Positions 32,289 to 41,207 of a DNA stretch of 41,348 bases are shown one piece after another. The notes under the pieces were generated by a model, which was not told the origin of the DNA, searched no databases, and saw only the letters and a program-made list of their open reading frames with translations. Where the stretch lies: NCBI GenBank assembly GCA_019119335.1, contig DWXF01000013.1:1-41348 (forward strand), written 5' to 3'. This DNA comes from Candidatus Flavonifractor merdavium (GTDB lineage Bacteria > Bacillota > Clostridia > Oscillospirales > Oscillospiraceae). The position numbers and the translations under genes were made by a program. The stretch's first letter is position 1. The number at the start of each line of letters is the position of its first letter.

Positions 32289-33028
32289 GCTTCTCTCTCG
32301 CTCCCGTCGTTCCAGTCAATGACCACAAGGCTCAGATCGTCCGCGCTGCGCGGGGCAAAAAGCCGCTCTGTGTTTTCCTCCAGGGCCCGGCTGATGACCG
32401 TCTCCTCCCCCTCCCAAAGCCAGCGGGCTATGGTGGAGCAGGCGTGGGCCGGAGTTCCGGTGCGGCGCTCATAGAGGCTCTCCCCCATACCGTCGCTCAT
32501 GAGCAGAAGGCTCCCTCTGCCTGCCAGCCGCCCCCGGCACAGCCGGAAGTGGTCCAGAGCGTCCACATCGGTGAGGAAAAAGGTCTCGTTTTCAAATTCT
32601 CCGTTTTCCGGGGGGCTGAACACCTCCGCCCCCTCGGAAGTCACCCGGACCTGCACCCCGTCTCCCAGGTGGCCGGAGAGGTACCGGCCCGCCCCGTCGG
32701 CGGCAAAGAACAGCAGGGTGCTGGCCAGCTCATAGACGGGGTAAGGCTGTCCCTCCAGCTCCTCCAGACAGCGCCGGAGGATGCGGGCCGCCAGTTTCCG
32801 GTCCTCCTGCGCCCACCACCCTTCAAATTCCTCGCAGGCCAGTGCGGCCACGGCGGCGGTGACGCAGGCGGCCCCGATGTGGCTGCTCGCCCGGCTCCCC
32901 GCCCCGTCGGCCAGGGCGGCGCACACCACGCCCCCCTCCCGGCACACATGGATCTGGTCCTGGCAGGGGATGCCTTCGGCCTGGTGACGGCGGCCGGTAC
33001 GCACCACATGGCTGATTTTATAATTCAT
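32285..33028 (-). CDS. PP2C-family serine/threonine phosphatase (TerY-P triad)
   Basis: 247 residues from the ATG at 33028 (GAGGAC 7 nt upstream, 10 bp after the vWA stop). PP2C metal-binding motifs are visible in order: ALADGAGSR, GHLGDGV, LLMSDGMGE and a final DDLSLVVI. The protein is a bare catalytic domain without membrane or sensor parts. In TerY-P systems such a phosphatase counteracts the partner kinase, with the vWA protein as a third component. The overlap with the following Sel1/membrane gene and the near contact with the vWA gene argue for a stoichiometric complex. Confidence 0.9.
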   Translation of the reverse strand: MNYKISHVVRTGRRHQAEGIPCQDQIHVCREGGVVCAALADGAGSRASSHIGAACVTAAVAALACEEFEGWWAQEDRKLAARILRRCLEELEGQPYPVYELASTLLFFAADGAGRYLSGHLGDGVQVRVTSEGAEVFSPPENGEFENETFFLTDVDALDHFRLCRGRLAGRGSLLLMSDGMGESLYERRTGTPAHACSTIARWLWEGEETVISRALEENTERLFAPRSADDLSLVVIDWNDGSEREA

Positions 33029-33038
33029 GGACGTGTCC

Positions 33039-33776
33039 TCAACTTTGTCCCAAAATTTCGCCCCAGGTGGTGGTGGGGTCGTAGTAGACCTCCTCACCGG
33101 TCATGGACATGGCGCTCTTCTGGATGCTCCGGCTCAGCCAGGTGAAAAATTCCTGAAACTTCAGATCCTGCAAGTAGTGGACCTTGTGGTCGGGAGAGAG
33201 CTTGAGGAGGGAATCGCACTTCATATTCTCCTTGTCTCCCACGGTGACGCACAGCACGCTGAGGTGCTTGTTGTCGCTCTCTTCCTTGAGGATGGCGGCG
33301 GCCTCCTCCAGCTCGGCGGCGGAGCGGGTCTCGTCTCCGTCTCCGATGATGATGAGCCAGGGACGGAAGTAGGAGTTGCCGTTGTCGGCGTAGCGGCGCT
33401 TACGCTTCTCCAGATTCACCAAGGCGGTCTTCACCGCGTCGGCCAGGGGAGTCTCCCCGTCAGCCATGAGCTCGGGCAGCTTCATGTGGTCGGGGGCGGT
33501 AAAGTCCCGCTCCACCACCGCCATGTCGCCGCCAAAGCTGATGATGCACAGCTCCACCGACTGATTGGCCACAGTGTCCGCCGCCATGTCCAGGCAGAAT
33601 TGCTTCAGCCCCTCCATCACCTTCACCAGCCGCCGCTGCTGCCGCATGGAGTAGGAGCAGTCGATGCACACGGTGATGGGGGTGCGGCGCTCGGAGTTGC
33701 GGCACAGCTCCTCCTCCTCCAGCAGGTACTCCTGAGGTGTCTTCTTGGGAAACTTGCTCCGTTTCTCCTCGCTCAT
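33039..33776 (-). CDS. TerY-like von Willebrand factor A domain protein
   Basis: 245 residues from the ATG at 33776, which overlaps the kinase stop (ATGA). The MIDAS metal site is complete: DCSYSM (D-x-S-x-S) near residue 40, the conserved Thr in DGETPLADAV and the acidic GDGDE. TerY-type vWA proteins occur with PP2C phosphatases and zinc-ribbon kinases in a widespread signalling module (TerY-P triad) related to the tellurite-resistance Ter systems. It probably recruits or presents a phosphorylated partner. No signal peptide; cytoplasmic. Confidence 0.9.
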   Translation of the reverse strand: MSEEKRSKFPKKTPQEYLLEEEELCRNSERRTPITVCIDCSYSMRQQRRLVKVMEGLKQFCLDMAADTVANQSVELCIISFGGDMAVVERDFTAPDHMKLPELMADGETPLADAVKTALVNLEKRKRRYADNGNSYFRPWLIIIGDGDETRSAAELEEAAAILKEESDNKHLSVLCVTVGDKENMKCDSLLKLSPDHKVHYLQDLKFQEFFTWLSRSIQKSAMSMTGEEVYYDPTTTWGEILGQS

Positions 33777-36700
33777 GTTTCTTCCTCTCTTCCTTGTTCT
33801 TTGTTCAGCTCTGCACAGCTCCTGCACCAGATGGGCTTTCCGCTACTCCGTCTAGCCTCCAGCCAGCCCTGGTGGGGCCGGAAGGTCTGCCCGCAGGATT
33901 CGCACACCGCGCGGGGAAAGACCTGTTCAAAGCAGTCCGGACACAGAAGGTCGGCCCCCCGGGCCTGAAGCTCCTCCACCCGCTCCCGCTTCTCGGCAAA
34001 ACTTCCCCCGCAGCGGCTGCACGTCACCTTGGTGTTGGCACAGTCCGGACAGATCATGGGTTTGCCCGCGTTGGTACGCTGAAACCACTCCCCGGCGGTG
34101 GTGGTAAATTCCTTTCCGCAGATGCCGCAGGTCTCCTGCTGTTCCCGCCGCTGGAAATTCTGCCGGATCCCCCAGTGGGTGCTGCACAGGTCGGGCTCCC
34201 CCCGGCTCCTGCGGCGGCGCCACACATCCTCTCCCAGGTTGAAGGGCTGCTTGCACTGCTGGCACACCAGATTCACCAGCTTCACATTCTTCTCGTCATC
34301 CCGGCCGCTGGTGTCCTTGTAGGTGCTGGGCTCCAGCTCGTCGCTGCTGTGTCCCAGCTCAATCTGCCGGACATACTCCCGGAAGATCTGGGCCCACTCC
34401 CCGGCCGACAGTCGTTTTTTTCCGGTAAAGGTGTTGTAGAATCCAGTTTTTACCAGGTAGGTGGTGTTGCTCCACATCTGGCGCCACTTGCCCACCGGGG
34501 CGCTCAGTTTGCCCGGCCCCCGGGATTCCTCATCCTCCTCACCGGAGTGGTAGGGGTAGGGGAAATCGCCGGCAATAATGGCCTCTGTCACCTCTTTGGC
34601 GTTCTGGTCGCAGCTCTCAAAGGGGGCCCGGCCCAGCATGACGATACCAAAGAGCAGCATGGCCAGGGAGTAGCGCTCGTTGTCCTCCGTGCGGGTGTAG
34701 CCGTAGCTGTCCGTACCCAGCTCCCGCATTTTCTTGTGGATTTCGGGGGACGTAAACACACAGGTGCCCACCTGACAGGGGAAGGGGCCCATCTGGTAGC
34801 TGTCGCAGTCCACCAGATGAACGGTGCAGTCCCGCTCCACAACAAAGTTCCGGGGATTGACGTCCCCCATGAGGATGCCCTGTTCGTGCATCCTGGAGAA
34901 GATGTCGGCAATGTTGGCCGCAACGAGGGCCAGACTTTTTCTGGTCCAGCCCTGGGCGGTAATGGAGCTGTTGTCGCGGCCGGGATGGAAGGACGTCCGG
35001 TCCAGCTCCACGCCGGGGGCTCTGGCCATGAGAAAGCCCATCCACTCTCCCCGGCCGTTGTACAACAGGGCCAGGGGCCAGCACAGACCAGGAATGTGGG
35101 GGTCGTGCTCTACCATGTACTTCAGCTTCGCCAGGCGGCGGCTGTCCCGCTCCATGTACACCTTGGCCAGCAGCTCCCGCTGGGCGGTCTCGTAAACCAC
35201 GCCCTCGCCCCCCTGGCCGATGGCCTTGCCGATGAGCAGCTCCCGCTGGCTGCCGTCGGACCACCGGGCGGTCAGCCGCTCCCCGGGCAGGGGGAGCGCC
35301 ACGCCCTCCGCGGCGGTTTTCTCCCTCGCGCTCCGCTCCACCCATGCCGCCTGCACCACCGGGACCGCCGGGGCGGGGTTAGCGGGTTCCTCCGGCTCCC
35401 GGGCCAGCATAGCCTCATAAATCTGCCGTGTGGCCTTGTAGGGCAGCAGCGGCCCGTCCAGATTCACTTTGCACACCACCACATTCTGCCCCCGCACCTG
35501 CTTGAGCTCCTCCGCCAGCCTGCCGTCCTGGGTGAGCATCAAAAAGCGCACTCCGGGATAGGACTGGGCCAGGCAGAAGAAGTTTTCATAGCTGTAAGGG
35601 CTGTCGGTGGGGCTGGCCACCACCTTCAGGCACCACCGTTCCCGCATGAAGCGCAGGGTTTTGATGGCCGCCTTACTGTCCTGGTGCAGTTCCTGGCGCA
35701 GCTGCTGCATCTGCTCCACCTGTTCAGGATCCAGCTCGGCCATGGCGGGCTCCGCCAGCTCCAGCGCCGTGTAGGGCACGCTGCCCCGGAACTGCCGGAA
35801 CAGCGTACCGACCACCGACTCGTCCACATAGAGGCACTGGTGCTCCTTCATCAGCAGGGGCGTCAGATGATCCGTCACCAGCTTGCGTCCCTCCTTGCAC
35901 AGAAAGACGCTCTCGTCCACCAGAATCACAAAGGAATTCAGCAGTGCGGACAGCGTCCCCTCCTCCGGCGGGATGACATGGGGCGCCCGGCGCAGCTTGG
36001 CCGCCGCGGTGGCGGGGACCCCCTTCCACAGAGGCCTCTCCAGAGCTGGCGCCTGCCGAAGCTCCGCCGGCTTGACGCTGGCGCGCTCCGCCTGGGCGGC
36101 CGCTTCCTCCGGCGTCTGGCATGCCGCGCCCCCCAGCAGTTCAGCCACGGCAGGCATGTGCCGCAGCTTATCCATCAGCTTCCGGCGGTCCTCGCCGTAA
36201 ATTTTTCCCCCCTGACAGTCCAGCCGCAGCCACTGGATTGCCTGCTCCATGGCCTGGCTCTGCTCCGGCGTTACATTCTCCTCCACCATAAACAGCTCCC
36301 GAAGCACCTCGTCCACCGGGATGGGGGCGGCGCCAAACTGCGTTTCAAACTGCTTCTTGGTCTCCTCCCAATAGCTTTGGACACAGTTCAGCTCTCCCTC
36401 CCAGCCAGGACTGCGCATTGCCGGCTCCGTCAGCTGCTCCAGAACAGTCAAATCCGCCTTGAGCGACTCCAGCGTTACATTCTGAATGACCGCTTCGCTG
36501 TCGTGGGCGTACTTATTGCGTATCTTAATGGCCTGACAGAGGACATGGCTGTACTCCCTCTTGGGTCCGGGCGCCTTCCACTGCCCATCCTTTCCCTTAA
36601 CGGCTCTGGAAAAATACTCTACATGAAACTTTTTAAAAAAATTCAGGCTGTCTGTGGCAAAAACCGGTTGCCCGTCCCGCTCCTCTAAAATCCGGCTTGC

Positions 36701-36979
36701 ACCATAAAGCAGATATTTATTGCAGCCCTGCAGATCCAAAAGCTGATAGGGATTGGAGGGGCAGACTGTCCCCAATTTACCGCGCTCCACCAGGGTTTGT
36801 CTCTTGGGCCCTGTGGGCAAAAGCAAATGCATCCAAAACTCCTCATCTGATACCTTGTAGTCTCTGTTGGCCGCCTCAATGGCTCTGGACATGTACTGTG
36901 CCACTCGAGTGGTCATTTCTTTCCCAAATCCATGGGCCTTCAGCTTTTCCTCATACCCAATCGCCCGTGTCGTGTCCAT
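33773..36979 (-). CDS. HEPN-PIN-protein kinase-zinc ribbon fusion (TerY-P triad kinase)
   Basis: 1068 residues from the ATG at 36979 (GAGGGG 8 nt upstream). Domain order: an N-terminal helical domain ending in IRNKYAHD (residues 153-160), the R-x4-H motif of HEPN RNases and similar to Swt1-type HEPN; a PIN-like domain at about 349-507 with acidic positions in VILVDESVF and LTQDGRLAEEL; a protein kinase at about 581-800 with glycine loop GQGGEGVVY, Lys in LAKVY, catalytic GDVNPRNF and metal-binding VDCDSY; and four or so CxxC zinc-ribbon knuckles from 906 to the end. Kinases with C-terminal zinc ribbons are the TerY-P type. The two RNase-like domains suggest a regulated, possibly toxic, RNA-cleaving output. 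First gene of the operon. Confidence 0.85.
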   Translation of the reverse strand: MDTTRAIGYEEKLKAHGFGKEMTTRVAQYMSRAIEAANRDYKVSDEEFWMHLLLPTGPKRQTLVERGKLGTVCPSNPYQLLDLQGCNKYLLYGASRILEERDGQPVFATDSLNFFKKFHVEYFSRAVKGKDGQWKAPGPKREYSHVLCQAIKIRNKYAHDSEAVIQNVTLESLKADLTVLEQLTEPAMRSPGWEGELNCVQSYWEETKKQFETQFGAAPIPVDEVLRELFMVEENVTPEQSQAMEQAIQWLRLDCQGGKIYGEDRRKLMDKLRHMPAVAELLGGAACQTPEEAAAQAERASVKPAELRQAPALERPLWKGVPATAAAKLRRAPHVIPPEEGTLSALLNSFVILVDESVFLCKEGRKLVTDHLTPLLMKEHQCLYVDESVVGTLFRQFRGSVPYTALELAEPAMAELDPEQVEQMQQLRQELHQDSKAAIKTLRFMRERWCLKVVASPTDSPYSYENFFCLAQSYPGVRFLMLTQDGRLAEELKQVRGQNVVVCKVNLDGPLLPYKATRQIYEAMLAREPEEPANPAPAVPVVQAAWVERSAREKTAAEGVALPLPGERLTARWSDGSQRELLIGKAIGQGGEGVVYETAQRELLAKVYMERDSRRLAKLKYMVEHDPHIPGLCWPLALLYNGRGEWMGFLMARAPGVELDRTSFHPGRDNSSITAQGWTRKSLALVAANIADIFSRMHEQGILMGDVNPRNFVVERDCTVHLVDCDSYQMGPFPCQVGTCVFTSPEIHKKMRELGTDSYGYTRTEDNERYSLAMLLFGIVMLGRAPFESCDQNAKEVTEAIIAGDFPYPYHSGEEDEESRGPGKLSAPVGKWRQMWSNTTYLVKTGFYNTFTGKKRLSAGEWAQIFREYVRQIELGHSSDELEPSTYKDTSGRDDEKNVKLVNLVCQQCKQPFNLGEDVWRRRRSRGEPDLCSTHWGIRQNFQRREQQETCGICGKEFTTTAGEWFQRTNAGKPMICPDCANTKVTCSRCGGSFAEKRERVEELQARGADLLCPDCFEQVFPRAVCESCGQTFRPHQGWLEARRSSGKPIWCRSCAELNKEQGREEET

Positions 36980-37289
36980 ATTCAATCCCCTCTCGTTTTC
37001 AAGCTCTATTTTAGCAAACGCTCTTGGGAGGATTTTCAATTTTTATAGAAACATCCGCATTCTTCAATTACCACCCCTATTTTCCAAAATTATGTTTAAT
37101 CTTTTCCCTGTTAATTCGTCAAGGCGCAAATTACCCCCTCTTACGGGCAGCTTCTTCTGCTGGAAGCCACTGAACCCGCTGCTGTTCCCACCTGGCGGAC
37201 CAAATGTTGAAAACTTTCTTAATCTATGATATATTGCCCTCTGAGACAGGCCCCGCTGCGCCTATATTTTTCATTGCTTGCGGAGATGA
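36980..37289. other. AT-rich upstream region of the TerY-P operon
   Basis: About 310 bp of clearly lower GC than the genes around. It must hold the promoter of the minus-strand operon. A possible -35 TTGACG (37122-37117) is visible on the minus strand, but no matching -10 at the right spacing convinces me. No gene is recognised. Confidence 0.4.
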
Positions 37290-37487
37290 ATGATTATGCT
37301 GAGAGATCCAGTGGAGCAAACTAAGGAATACATGGACGCCATGAAAATTATTAGCAAAGAAATGGATGAACTGCCTCAGTGGGTGTCCGCTGCCGGTTGT
37401 CAGGCATTTAAGCAAAGGCGTCTGGCGGAGATGGGAATCCGCTGGAGAACCCCCGCGGAAATGAACCCTGATATTATTTTTGACTAA
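37290..37487 (+). CDS. Possible small protein of 65 residues
   Basis: A plus-strand frame opening with MIMLRDPVEQ and continuing EYMDAMKIISKEMDELPQWV, closing with a TAA before a hairpin. GGAG stands a few nt before the ATG at 37290, and a second ATG at 37296 is equally well placed. The composition (amphipathic helix, then KQRRLAEMGIRWRTPAEM) looks protein-like, but I recognise no family. It points away from the TerY-P operon and shares its upstream region. It may be spurious. Confidence 0.35.
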   Translation: MIMLRDPVEQTKEYMDAMKIISKEMDELPQWVSAAGCQAFKQRRLAEMGIRWRTPAEMNPDIIFD

Positions 37488-37511
37488 CACGCTCTTTTTC
37501 CGCCCATTGCA

Positions 37512-37542
37512 TTTCTCTGCATACTTCCTGTATGCAGAGAAA
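37512..37542. terminator. Perfect 13-bp hairpin after the small frame
   Basis: TTTCTCTGCATAC (37512-37524) pairs with GTATGCAGAGAAA (37530-37542), loop TTCCT. No T tract follows on either strand, so it may be a protein-binding palindrome or a weak terminator. Confidence 0.4.
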
Positions 37543-37677
37543 CAACCCATATGGATTGACTTGTCTGCTTCTCATCCTTTCCTGACAGTTTTACAGGGAA
37601 AAAGCAAAACAAAATAGATGCAGCCGTGCTGCACCGAGCTGTGGGCGCTCAGACGATGTCTTTGCGTCACTAAATTG

Positions 37678-37747
37678 CCGGGCGCATGAGAAGAACACGA
37701 AACCATGCAGTCTCCTGCTGGTCACCGTGTTGTTCTCATGCGCCCGG
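37678..37747. repeat. Long inverted repeat (22-bp arms, 21 paired)
   Basis: CCGGGCGCATGAGAAGAACA... (37678-37699) pairs with 37726-37747 around a 26-nt loop, with a single mismatch, and TTTT follows on the plus strand. It lies between genes; function unknown, either a terminator for plus-strand transcription or a small structured element. Confidence 0.6.
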
Positions 37748-37779
37748 TTTTGTAGTCTGGAATGTTTAGAAATAATGTT

Positions 37780-37811
37780 AGGGCGCTGCAGAATCTGCTC
37801 TGCAGCGCCCT
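37780..37811. terminator. Hairpin behind the hydrogenase fusion gene
   Basis: AGGGCGCTGCAGA (37780-37792) pairs with TCTGCAGCGCCCT (37799-37811), loop of 6 nt. T-rich DNA follows on the plus side; on the minus side the tail is AACATTATTTC. It probably ends the minus-strand gene whose stop is at 37826, and plus-strand transcripts as well. Confidence 0.6.
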
Positions 37812-37825
37812 CTGTTTTTATAAAA

Positions 37826-40090
37826 TCAATAGTTGTCGCTGTGAATTTCAAAGAAGCTCTTGGAGTACAGGCAGGTGGGACACACCTCCGGGGCAGCGGT
37901 ACCCACCACGATGTGGCCGCAATTGCGGCACTCCCACACCTTGACCTCGCTCTTTTCAAAGACCTGGGCAGTCTCCACGTTGTGCAGCAGGGCGCGGTAG
38001 CGCTCCTCATGACGCTTCTCAATGGCGGCCACCAGACGGAACTTGGCAGCCAGCTCGGGGAAACCCTCCTTCTCGGCGGTTTCGGCAAAACCGTCGTACA
38101 TATCGGTCCACTCGTAGTTTTCACCCTCAGCGGCATGGAGCAGGTTCTCGGCGGTATTTCCCACACCGTGCAGTTCCTCAAACCACAGCTTGGCGTGGGC
38201 CTTTTCGTTTTCCGCGGTCTGAAGGAAGAGGGCGGCGATCTGCTCATACCCCTCGCGCTGAGCCACAGAGGAGAAGTAGGTGTACTTGTTCCGGGCCTGG
38301 GACTCTCCGGCAAAGGCTGCCTCCAGGTTTTTCTCGGTCTGGGTACCGGCGTATTTGTTTGCGCTCTTGACGGGGGCCTGCTCAATCATCTCAAAAGCGG
38401 AGGCAGGCTGCTTGCAGAGGGGGCAGCACTCCGGGGCGCTGTCGCCTTCATGAATATATCCGCAGACTTTGCATTTCCACTTTTTCATAACCTTTTTTTC
38501 TCCTCCTGATATGGATTCATTACAGACAGTGCGTTCCAACGCCTCTTTTACTTCGCTTGAGGACCGTTGAGGAGAAAAACTGCTCTTACCCGCACCGCAC
38601 AGGGGACACACCCAGCTCTCCGGCAGCACTTCAAAGGCAACGCCCTCCTTTGCCTCGTCATAGATATACCCGCAGATTCCACAGACCCATTTTTTCTCAG
38701 AATTTTCTTCCTTCTGATGAATGAGTTCACTTCGGTCCTGGTAGGTGGTATGAAGCATCCGTTCAGCCAGCTCACTGAGGGGCTGTCCGTAAAAGGCTTC
38801 GTAGACCGCTTTGATTTCGGGATTTTCGTGACTGGTGCGAAGGGCCATGGAACCGTCCCGCTGGTAGAGCGCGGCAATGCGGCTCTTGCGGGTCTCATCG
38901 GCGTTTTTCATCAGGTCCTTGGGCTGTCCGCCGCCGCCGATGCAACCGCCCGGACAAGCCATGACCTCCACAAAGTGGTACTGCTTTCCGCTCTCCTTCA
39001 TGCGCTGGAGGAACGTGCGGGCGTTGGCGGTACCGTAGACTACGGCTACCTGCAGCGTCAGTTCCCCGATTTCCACCTGGGCCTCCCGCACACCTTCATA
39101 GCCCCGGACAGGGCTGAGCTGAAGCAGTGTTTGAGGCGCCGCCTGGCCGGTGAGGTATTCATACGCTGTGCGCAGAGCGGCCTCCATCACCCCGCCGGTG
39201 TTGCCAAAGATGACCCCCGCGCCCGAGGCCTTGCCCATCAGGGAGTCGTAAGCAGAGTCCTCCAGGGTGTTCCAGTCGATTCCAGCCGCCTTGGCCCACC
39301 GGGCCAACTCCCTTGTCGTAATCACCTGGTCGGTGTCCCGCATTCCCTCCACACCGTGGTAGTCGGCGGCGGCGCACATCTCCTCCCGCCGGATCTCAAA
39401 CTTTTTTGCCGTGCAGGGGGTCAGGGCCACATGAACGATCTGCCGGGGATCCAGGCCCATCTGTTTGGCAAAGTAGGTCTTTACCGTAGGCCCCTGCATC
39501 CCGATGGGGCTTTTGGCGGTAGACAGGTGCGGCAGCAGCTCCGGAGCGTAAATCTCCGCAAAATGTACCCAGCCCGGGCAGCAGCTGGTAAACTGGGGCA
39601 AGGGGCGGTCCTGCTCTTTTATCCGGCGGAGCAGCTCGCTGGCCTCCTCCACAATGGTGAGGTCGGCGGCAAAGTTGGTGTCCAGCACGTAGTCCACCCC
39701 CAGAGCCCGCAGCAGGGCCACCATCTTCCCTTCCACAAAGGCGCCCGGCTCCATGCCGAACTCCTCCCCTAAAGCAGCCCGGACAGACGGGGAAGTGCTG
39801 ACCACAACCACTTTGTCGGGGTCGGCAATGGCCTTTTGCACCTGGGGACTCTCGTCCCGCTCCGTGATACTGTCCACCGGGCAGACATTGGCACACTGCC
39901 CACAGTAGATGCAGATTGCCTTGCCTCCGGTTTGCTCCAGCGTGTAAGTGCCGTGTACCCCCATCAGGTTGGTGCAGGCCTCTTTGCACATGCCGCAGCG
40001 GATACACTTTTCTTCCCAGCGGACAATGCTGGGATTGTCCGCCTCAATGGGGACACGGACAGATAAAGGTAAATGGTTCAGTTTCCTCAC
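37826..40090 (-). CDS. [FeFe]-hydrogenase-rubredoxin-rubrerythrin fusion
   Basis: 754 residues from the GTG at 40090 (AAAGGA upstream; GTG at 40126 is an alternative). Residues 25-75: two 4Fe-4S clusters ([11 protein letters not shown] and [11 protein letters not shown]). Residues 95-410: hydrogenase H-cluster domain with [15 protein letters not shown] and [10 protein letters not shown], all ligands intact. Residues about 467-505: rubredoxin (CGICGY, CPLCGAG). Residues 538-567: a short second rubredoxin-like knuckle (CKVCGY, CPLCK). Residues 587-710: rubrerythrin di-iron four-helix domain ([25 protein letters not shown]). Residues 719-745: a final rubredoxin knuckle. Such a chain could pass electrons from H2 to peroxide. 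It follows a perR gene, consistent with oxidative stress control. No hydrogenase maturases are in the window. Confidence 0.92.
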   Translation of the reverse strand: MRKLNHLPLSVRVPIEADNPSIVRWEEKCIRCGMCKEACTNLMGVHGTYTLEQTGGKAICIYCGQCANVCPVDSITERDESPQVQKAIADPDKVVVVSTSPSVRAALGEEFGMEPGAFVEGKMVALLRALGVDYVLDTNFAADLTIVEEASELLRRIKEQDRPLPQFTSCCPGWVHFAEIYAPELLPHLSTAKSPIGMQGPTVKTYFAKQMGLDPRQIVHVALTPCTAKKFEIRREEMCAAADYHGVEGMRDTDQVITTRELARWAKAAGIDWNTLEDSAYDSLMGKASGAGVIFGNTGGVMEAALRTAYEYLTGQAAPQTLLQLSPVRGYEGVREAQVEIGELTLQVAVVYGTANARTFLQRMKESGKQYHFVEVMACPGGCIGGGGQPKDLMKNADETRKSRIAALYQRDGSMALRTSHENPEIKAVYEAFYGQPLSELAERMLHTTYQDRSELIHQKEENSEKKWVCGICGYIYDEAKEGVAFEVLPESWVCPLCGAGKSSFSPQRSSSEVKEALERTVCNESISGGEKKVMKKWKCKVCGYIHEGDSAPECCPLCKQPASAFEMIEQAPVKSANKYAGTQTEKNLEAAFAGESQARNKYTYFSSVAQREGYEQIAALFLQTAENEKAHAKLWFEELHGVGNTAENLLHAAEGENYEWTDMYDGFAETAEKEGFPELAAKFRLVAAIEKRHEERYRALLHNVETAQVFEKSEVKVWECRNCGHIVVGTAAPEVCPTCLYSKSFFEIHSDNY
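38486..38507 (-). promoter_or_regulatory. Internal ribosome binding site, A7 run and ATG inside the fusion gene
   Basis: On the minus strand AGGAGG (38507-38502) is followed by seven A (38499-38493) and an in-frame ATG (38488-38486) that begins [11 protein letters not shown], exactly where a stand-alone rubrerythrin would start. The rubrerythrin part may therefore also be made separately. The A-AAA-AAG heptamer behind a Shine-Dalgarno-like sequence also resembles a -1 frameshift site; a shift would reach a stop within about 15 codons. Confidence 0.55.
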
Positions 40091-40103
40091 ATTCCTTTCT
40101 TCT

Positions 40104-40463
40104 TCATTTTTTCTGGCAGTCCTCACATAAATAAGTCAGCTTCAGATCATACGACAAAATAGAAATTCCCGCCTTTTGTTCCAGCTGTGGGGTGAGATCA
40201 CCCAGATCAATGTCCAATAGTCTGCCGCACCCCTTGCAAACCAAATGATCATGGCGTTGGATACGGTCATACCGATCGGGCATTCCCTCCACCGATACCT
40301 TGCGGATCAGATTCTCCCGCCACAGTCGGTTGAGGTTGTTGTACACGGTGGCCAACGCCACGGACGGATAGGTTTGCCGAAGTGCATCAAAAATTTCCTC
40401 AGCTGTCTTATGACTGCGGGAGGAACTGACAATCTCTAAAATTTTCTTTCCATACTTGGTCAT
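40104..40463 (-). CDS. perR: PerR-type Fur-family repressor
   Basis: 119 residues from the ATG at 40463 (GTG two codons earlier is possible). It has the Fur-family winged helix ([27 protein letters not shown]), a regulatory segment [13 protein letters not shown] and two CxxC zinc pairs (CKGC, CEDC) that form the structural site. A perfect 7-1-7 PerR box overlaps its own promoter, and its downstream neighbour encodes a rubrerythrin-containing peroxidase-like protein, so PerR is preferred over Fur or Zur. It would sense peroxide by metal-catalysed oxidation and derepress both genes. The 3' end of the gene overlaps or abuts the hydrogenase fusion start, implying one transcript. Confidence 0.85.
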   Translation of the reverse strand: MTKYGKKILEIVSSSRSHKTAEEIFDALRQTYPSVALATVYNNLNRLWRENLIRKVSVEGMPDRYDRIQRHDHLVCKGCGRLLDIDLGDLTPQLEQKAGISILSYDLKLTYLCEDCQKK

Positions 40464-40475
40464 GGCCACAACACC

Positions 40476-40498
40476 AAAATTAGAATTATTCTAATTTT
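40476..40498 (-). promoter_or_regulatory. PerR operator
   Basis: The core TTAGAATTATTCTAA (40480-40494) is a perfect 7-1-7 inverted repeat of PerR type, extended to 10-bp arms. It lies just downstream of the -10 of the perR promoter, where binding would block transcription. It is not repeated elsewhere in the window as far as I can see. Confidence 0.85.
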
Positions 40499-40526
40499 AT
40501 TATATCGACTTTATAACTCCCGTCAA
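40499..40526 (-). promoter_or_regulatory. Sigma-A promoter of perR-hydrogenase operon
   Basis: TTGACG (40526-40521), a 16-nt spacer and a perfect TATAAT (40504-40499) on the minus strand. The PerR box starts directly behind the -10. Confidence 0.82.
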
Positions 40527-41207
40527 GAGGCAAACCGCCCAAAAATAGTGGGCAGTCCAAAACCACCCGGTAAACGTGTAGATTATTAAAGGCTAAACCC
40601 CATATCCACAGGCGGGATCTGAACTGCATTCTCAAAAAATCAATTAGCTGGTTTGTAACCCATCGTGCGGCATGGATCGCAGCCATCATAAATGCGTCTG
40701 GCTCCACATTTGCTAACGCGAACTCATAGCCAAGATGTTGAATCCACCGCCAACTGTTGACGGGACAATCCAGCTGGACCAAAGGTACTCAATCGCTTAA
40801 AAGCGGAAACAGAGGCTGTTTTCTTTTTTGAAATATTGATAGAGCGTATTTGATCTGCCCAATCATGGAGAGCACGAAATGAGAAATGATAGATACGCTT
40901 GTAGCAGTCAAAGTCAACTTCACCTTGGATTGGCTGTTGATCCAGCTTTCCATGCAGTGTATAACAAAGAAAAACCGCCATTCCCAACGGAAAAAGGCGG
41001 TTTTTATGGAGCTGCTGTTCGTTCGTTTCCCCATACGGGTCAGTGTGTGGGTCAACAAGAATGTTCTATCCTTAGCCGGAAGATATGGTCAACGTGCTGG
41101 CACCCATCTGAATGTATTGTCCGCTGCTTTCATGCTCCAGCCTGACCCATCTGCCTACCTGTCCATACCGAATCGCACCCTGATCGAACATTCCCGTGGT
41201 AAAACGA
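40527..41207. other. Stretch without a recognised gene
   Basis: About 680 bp of lower GC than most of the window. Frames of 80-120 codons exist on both strands but overlap each other, lack ribosome binding sites and match no family I know. It may be the worn remains of an inserted element or gene. The only clear feature is a terminator-like hairpin at 40970-41005. Confidence 0.4.
40970..41005. terminator. Bidirectional terminator hairpin
   Basis: AAAAACCGCC (40970-40979) pairs with GGCGGTTTTT (40996-41005) around a 16-nt loop; it can act on both strands. It may end transcripts of the phosphofructokinase gene to the right. Confidence 0.7.

Noticed and set aside
33737-36688. Plus-strand frame of nearly 1000 codons opposite the kinase gene
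   Set aside because: Opposite-strand shadow caused by GC bias; composition rich in His, Gln, Pro and Leu and no domain pattern.
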